NCBI RefSeq assembly: GCF_023101145.1
Contig: NZ_CP073714.1
Span: 3,472,001 to 3,536,000 of the forward strand
Direction of reading: 5' to 3'
Origin: Paenibacillus pabuli
GTDB taxonomy: Bacteria; Bacillota; Bacilli; Paenibacillales; Paenibacillaceae
Length of the DNA stretch: 64,000 bases
The translations under genes were made by a program, and so were the position numbers. Shown here piece after piece: positions 60,245 through 64,000 of this stretch. Position 1 is the first letter of the stretch. Each line of letters starts with the position of its first letter. Below the pieces are notes generated by a model. The model searched no databases, was not told the origin of the DNA, and was given only the letters and a program-made list of their open reading frames with translations.

Positions 60245-61865
60245 TATCAGGCTCCGAAACAAGCTGCTGCTGTCGCATTTGGTGATTGCACTCATTCCGA
60301 TTCTTCTGCTTGGACTGCTCTCCTTCATACAGTCCTACCGTATTCAGATGAAGGAGCTGCGGAGCGAAGCAGAAGCGAGTCTGGAACAGGTGTCTAACAT
60401 AATGGATTATAAGATTAATCGGTACAACACGTTAAGTGAGTTCATGGTGCTTAATCGGGATTTATCGCAAATATTTACGAAAGACTACGAGGGAAATTAT
60501 TATAATATGTACCTGGATTTCCGGGACATTCTGGAGCCGTTGATCTCGAATATCCGGTTGATGGATGATGATATTGAAGGCATTACCTTTTATACGTCCG
60601 GGGATTTATTGGGAATCCGCAATAATATTTTGCCAATCGGGGATCTCAAGAGCAAGTCCTGGTATGACGGATTTCGAGGCAGGCGCTGGATTGTGGATGG
60701 GGAGAAGCTTTATCTCGTTCAGGAATTGATCAGCAATCCGAAAGACAGCAATTTTATGGTGATCTCCATTCAGCATGATCGCATCTTTGCAGACTTGGAC
60801 AATCTGTCGGAACATGTAGCCGTTTATATTGAGGACGCGAAGCAGCATGTGATTTTTCAGGAAAATCACGAACGTGCTGTTGTGGCCACAGGTTTGAAAG
60901 TTAGGGATTCTGGTGATCTGAGTCTAAGCCGCTCGCTCGCCAACAACGGTTGGACAATTCACTATAATCTGTTGAATACCAATGCGTATGCAAATGCAAT
61001 GGGCATTTTTCAAATTACGCTGTTTGTCATCATCCTCAGTCTGATCATTACCTTCCTGCTCATTTATGTCATTTCGAATAACTTTACGCAACGCATTATC
61101 CATATCAAGAACAAGGTTGACAAGGTGGAACGTAACAATCTGGATGTGATTATCCAAAGTTCATCCAGGGATGAATTTGGAGAGCTGACGAATGGCATCG
61201 GTAAGATGCTAAAAAGGATCAACAGCCTGATCTCCCAGGTGTATCACGCCGAAATTGCCAAGAAGGAGAGTGAATATAACAAGTTAATCAGTCAAATCAA
61301 CCCTCACTTCCTATACAACACTCTTTCATTTATACGCTGGAGGGCCGAAAAAAGATCGGATATAGAAACGAGTTATATGGTATCTGCATTAGCCCGTTTC
61401 TATAGGACAACACTTAACCAGGGGAAGAATATGGTCACCATCAAGGATGAGATGCAGCATATTAAGGCATATTTGGATTTACAGCTCATCATGAACGATG
61501 GCCGATTTGATGTGGATTACCATATCCTTGATGAGGTATTACATACCGAGGTAATTCATTTTATGCTGCAGCCCATTGTGGAGAACGCCATCAAGCATGG
61601 TTTTGTGGAGCCAGATGTGACTAATTATCGTATTCACATTGCGGTTTGCCGGGCAGAAGAGGGAATTATATTCACTGTTCGTGATAACGGTGTGGGCATG
61701 ACGCCTATGCAGACAGAAGGGTTGTTAACAGGGGAGAACGGCGGATGTGGAGTTCGTAACGTGAATGACCGAATCAAGCTGTATTATGGTCGGGATTACG
61801 GGCTTGTGATACATAGTGAGCCAGGCAACGGAACGGAAGTGTCGATTGTCCTTCCTGCCTCATGA
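60213..61865 (+). CDS. Sensor histidine kinase, YesM type
   Basis: A 550-residue membrane kinase. Helices near 18-38 and about 265-290 flank an outer sensor domain; then HAMP, NPHFLYNTLSFIRW with the phospho-acceptor (H365), QPIVENAIKHGF and DNGVGMT. I start at ATG 60213 (MIGWIKSKFNDIRLRNKL); the frame extended to 60105 lies within the regulator gene. It likely regulates the lipoprotein gene at 62086. Confidence 0.9.
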   Translation: MIGWIKSKFNDIRLRNKLLLSHLVIALIPILLLGLLSFIQSYRIQMKELRSEAEASLEQVSNIMDYKINRYNTLSEFMVLNRDLSQIFTKDYEGNYYNMYLDFRDILEPLISNIRLMDDDIEGITFYTSGDLLGIRNNILPIGDLKSKSWYDGFRGRRWIVDGEKLYLVQELISNPKDSNFMVISIQHDRIFADLDNLSEHVAVYIEDAKQHVIFQENHERAVVATGLKVRDSGDLSLSRSLANNGWTIHYNLLNTNAYANAMGIFQITLFVIILSLIITFLLIYVISNNFTQRIIHIKNKVDKVERNNLDVIIQSSSRDEFGELTNGIGKMLKRINSLISQVYHAEIAKKESEYNKLISQINPHFLYNTLSFIRWRAEKRSDIETSYMVSALARFYRTTLNQGKNMVTIKDEMQHIKAYLDLQLIMNDGRFDVDYHILDEVLHTEVIHFMLQPIVENAIKHGFVEPDVTNYRIHIAVCRAEEGIIFTVRDNGVGMTPMQTEGLLTGENGGCGVRNVNDRIKLYYGRDYGLVIHSEPGNGTEVSIVLPAS

Positions 61866-61906
61866 GTGTGTTAAGGTATTCTGAAAAAAATAAGGTTAGT
61901 ACGGAT

Positions 61907-61941
61907 GCGGTTGCCATGGCAGCCGCTTGTTTTGTTCTTTT
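61907..61941 (+). terminator. Terminator after the kinase gene
   Basis: GCGGTTGCCA folds on TGGCAGCCGC, followed by a T-rich stretch. Confidence 0.65.
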
Positions 61942-62030
61942 TAGAAACGTTTAAACCAGAAAAATAAAGCAAGTTGGAGGTCATAAAAAAAGTGATACAT
62001 ATCCGAAAAATGTGGCATATACGCCATTTT

Positions 62031-62044
62031 TGAAAACGCATACA
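62031..62044 (+). promoter_or_regulatory. Near-consensus cre site
   Basis: TGAAAACGCATACA matches TGWAANCGNTNWCA except one base and lies 42 bases before the lipoprotein start. Confidence 0.45.
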
Positions 62045-62085
62045 ATTTGGTTATCAAAAGCAAATCAGATAAAGGGGATGACAGG

Positions 62086-63723
62086 ATGAACAAACCCAGC
62101 AAGATCGCAACGCTGCTGATCGGCAGCATGATGATGGCTGTATTCAGTGGATGTAACGCAGGAAACAACGAGAGCGCACAACCGCAAATTTCGCAGCAGG
62201 ACTATGAACCATACGGCAAATATGAGACACCCGTGGAATTTACGATTGGCCGGAATACCAATCATGTGAACAACCTGCCTGCTGGCGATACCATTGAGAA
62301 CAATCTGGCTACCCGCTATGTAGAAGACCGGGTGAACGTCAAGGCCAAGGTGGCTTGGGAGACCGATGATATGGATCAGAAGCTGTCACTCTCGATGACA
62401 ACAGGTGATCTGCCGGATGTAATGCTTGTCAGCCGCGAAATATTTAATCAATTGGTTGATAACGATCTGATTGCAGATATGTCAGAGGTTTACGAGAAGA
62501 CAGCATCCGAGGGTGTTAAAAATATTTATGGCTCTTACGGTGACTTGCTGCTGAATCAGGTAAAGGTGGATGGCAAAATCATGGGTCTGCCCATGACGAA
62601 TATCGGAAACCAGCACCAGTTGCTGTGGGTCCGTAAGGACTGGGTGGATAAGGTCGGTGCAAAGCTGCCGGAATCTGTCGAGGATGTATGGAATCTCGCC
62701 AGAACGTTTGTGGATAAGGACGTTTCGGGAACAGGCAAGACGGTTGGCATGGTCATGGATTCCAATGCCATGAATTTTACACCGATCTTTGCTGCACATG
62801 GTGCCTTCCCGATGAACTGGATACAGAAGGACGGTCAGGTGGAATATGGATCTGTTCAACCCGAAGTGAAGCAAGCACTAACAGAGTTGAGCACTATGTA
62901 CAAAGAAGGTTTGATTGATAAACAGTTTGCTGTCCGATCGAATGAAGAGAAGGAAGCTCTCGTCATCAACGGACAGGCTGGAATGCTGTTTAACCCATGG
63001 TGGATCGGCTACACCAACTACAAGGATTCCATCAAGCAAGATCCAGAAGCAGTATGGGTAGCCGTATCTGCACCGGTCGATGCGAATGACAAGTTCAAGA
63101 CGATTCGGCAGGACCCGGTGGGCGGGGGTATCGTCGTTGTGAAGAAGGACTTTGCTCATCCTGAAGCGATTATGAAATCAGTCAATCTAACAACGGACTT
63201 CCTGTACTCCTTAACGGAAGACGCAGTCAATTACAAGAAGGAGCACCCCAACGAGTTGCTGACGGATGCAAGCCGCTGGAACAATGATCCTACCCAGATT
63301 CCAATGCAAGTGGATTATGACGATGTGCTGAAACGTTATTACGATGATCTGATCAAGGCTGATGAGGCAGGTGATGCTTCCGCTGTTCAGGAAGATCGAG
63401 TGGTTTCTTTCAAGGCTTATCAGGAATTCAAAGAGAAAGGTAATGCGGTCGATGCAAACACCTACGGTGAATATCTCTCCCGAATCGAGGGACAGCGTGA
63501 GGCGAACAATCCAAACCTGGAAGTGATCCCCGCAGGCTTTTATGGAACAACTGAAACGATGAAGCTGAAGTGGGCGAATCTACAGAAGCTCGAAGAGGAA
63601 ACCATGCTCAAGATCATTATGGGGGAAGCGCCTGTAGATGAATTCGATACGTTTGTCGACACCTGGAAGCGTACGGGTGGCGATGAGATTACTGAAGAAG
63701 TCAACGAGATGAGCAGCAGATGA
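62086..63723 (+). CDS. Extracellular binding lipoprotein (LipO/YtcQ-like)
   Basis: A 545-residue lipoprotein with lipobox FSGC, long subgroup of solute-binding proteins. Start at ATG 62086 after AAAGGGG; the frame from 62047 lacks a ribosome site. It is followed by an LplB-type permease, and preceded by a regulator/kinase pair, the same neighbourhood logic as the 23750-30890 locus. Confidence 0.9.
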   Translation: MNKPSKIATLLIGSMMMAVFSGCNAGNNESAQPQISQQDYEPYGKYETPVEFTIGRNTNHVNNLPAGDTIENNLATRYVEDRVNVKAKVAWETDDMDQKLSLSMTTGDLPDVMLVSREIFNQLVDNDLIADMSEVYEKTASEGVKNIYGSYGDLLLNQVKVDGKIMGLPMTNIGNQHQLLWVRKDWVDKVGAKLPESVEDVWNLARTFVDKDVSGTGKTVGMVMDSNAMNFTPIFAAHGAFPMNWIQKDGQVEYGSVQPEVKQALTELSTMYKEGLIDKQFAVRSNEEKEALVINGQAGMLFNPWWIGYTNYKDSIKQDPEAVWVAVSAPVDANDKFKTIRQDPVGGGIVVVKKDFAHPEAIMKSVNLTTDFLYSLTEDAVNYKKEHPNELLTDASRWNNDPTQIPMQVDYDDVLKRYYDDLIKADEAGDASAVQEDRVVSFKAYQEFKEKGNAVDANTYGEYLSRIEGQREANNPNLEVIPAGFYGTTETMKLKWANLQKLEEETMLKIIMGEAPVDEFDTFVDTWKRTGGDEITEEVNEMSSR

Positions 63724-63742
63724 CGATAGCTTGAGCTTGGGT

Positions 63743-63768
63743 GCGGAAGCCTGATCGTGGACTTCCGC
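63743..63768 (+). other. Intercistronic hairpin after the lipoprotein gene
   Basis: GCGGAAG and CTTCCGC form a perfect stem between lipoprotein and permease genes, without a clear T run, so probably an mRNA-stabilising or attenuating element. Confidence 0.5.
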
Positions 63769-63827
63769 CAGGGCTTTTGCTCATAAAGCCTGTCCAATCT
63801 AGGCACATGTTGGAGGTGGAAAGGACA

Positions 63828-64000
63828 ATGGGGCAAGTGGAAACAACCGTTAATCAAGAGCGGGAAGTGCGTTACCGGAGAAAAAAGAAACGTAAAACCT
63901 TTGATGAAATGACCTATCATTTTATGCTGCTGCCCGGCATGATCATGCTGTTCATTTTCTCTATTGTGCCCATGTTTGGGGTTGTGATGGCATTCCAAAA
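63828..64000 (+). CDS. ABC permease, LplB type, cut by window edge
   Basis: ATG 63828 follows GGAGGTGGAAAGG. The visible 57 residues contain a basic leader (YRRKKKRKTFDEM) and the first membrane helix MLLPGMIMLFIFSIVPMFGV typical of LplB-type permeases. The remainder lies beyond the window. Confidence 0.8.
   Translation, partial: MGQVETTVNQEREVRYRRKKKRKTFDEMTYHFMLLPGMIMLFIFSIVPMFGVVMAFQ

Noticed and set aside
1..64000. CRISPR arrays, tRNA or rRNA genes, insertion sequences, prophage
   Set aside because: No regularly spaced repeats, cloverleaf genes, transposase or phage structural motifs were found on reading through the window.

Overview
The window looks like chromosomal DNA of a Paenibacillus-type endospore former (Bacillota). 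Supporting signs are: a spore germinant-receptor operon with a sigma-G-type promoter; several carbohydrate ABC importers of the lipoprotein plus two-permease type with no local ATPase gene; YesM/YesN-type two-component pairs; Gram-positive ribosome binding sites (AGGAGG) with frequent TTG and GTG starts; and CcpA-type cre sites. I see no rRNA, tRNA, insertion sequence, prophage or CRISPR array. The genus is inferred from gene content and style, not from a marker gene.

Layout. 1-2.1 kb: end of an OsmC-like gene, a guanidine-I (ykkC) riboswitch driving a two-gene SMR exporter, and a YczE-like membrane protein. 2.2-8.8 kb: DEAD-box helicase, a broken HmoA-like monooxygenase gene, a methyltransferase, an MmcQ/YjbR-like protein, a TetR/MFS divergent pair, a GNAT and a second TetR. 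8.9-10.5 kb: remnant of an isochorismatase-family gene followed by a cytochrome P450. 10.9-19.9 kb: a carbohydrate locus with an ArsR-like regulator carrying a large C-terminal domain, a lipoprotein and two permeases, two tandem GH2 enzymes and an aldose-epimerase-like protein; its promoter carries a perfect cre. 19.9-22.7 kb (minus strand): a cytoplasmic sulfatase with two half-size CHR transporters. 22.8-33 kb: AraC regulator, YesM/YesN pair, lipoprotein, two permeases and a GH51 arabinofuranosidase-like enzyme. 33-35 kb: MFS exporter with MarR regulator. 35.1-38.6 kb: GerA/GerB/GerC germinant receptor. 38.8-44.5 kb: methyltransferase plus FAD oxidoreductase, PLP aminotransferase, a small protein, a GNAT, and a secreted GH18 protein. 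44.7-51 kb: M29 aminopeptidase, an ECF-like sigma factor with its putative anti-sigma factor, then a three-gene set resembling the catalytic core of D-Ala-D-Ser vancomycin-resistance loci (racemase, VanXY-like dipeptidase/carboxypeptidase, VanC/E/G-like ligase). 51.1-55 kb: metE, then a two-gene SMR pump with TetR. 55.1-64 kb: AraC plus a second importer, then a YesN/YesM pair, another lipoprotein and the start of a permease.

How the parts work together. Most of the window is carbohydrate foraging: binding lipoproteins deliver sugars to paired permeases, cytoplasmic GH2, GH51 and sulfatase enzymes process them, and local AraC, YesMN and ArsR regulators plus CcpA set expression. The permeases probably share an MsmX-type ATPase encoded elsewhere. 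Interspersed are small efflux modules, each with its own sensor (riboswitch, TetR or MarR). The least ordinary elements are the Van-like trio without VanRS, the sulfatase-CHR operon, the anti-sigma factor with AMIN/SPOR-like extracytoplasmic parts, and several precisely datable gene remnants.
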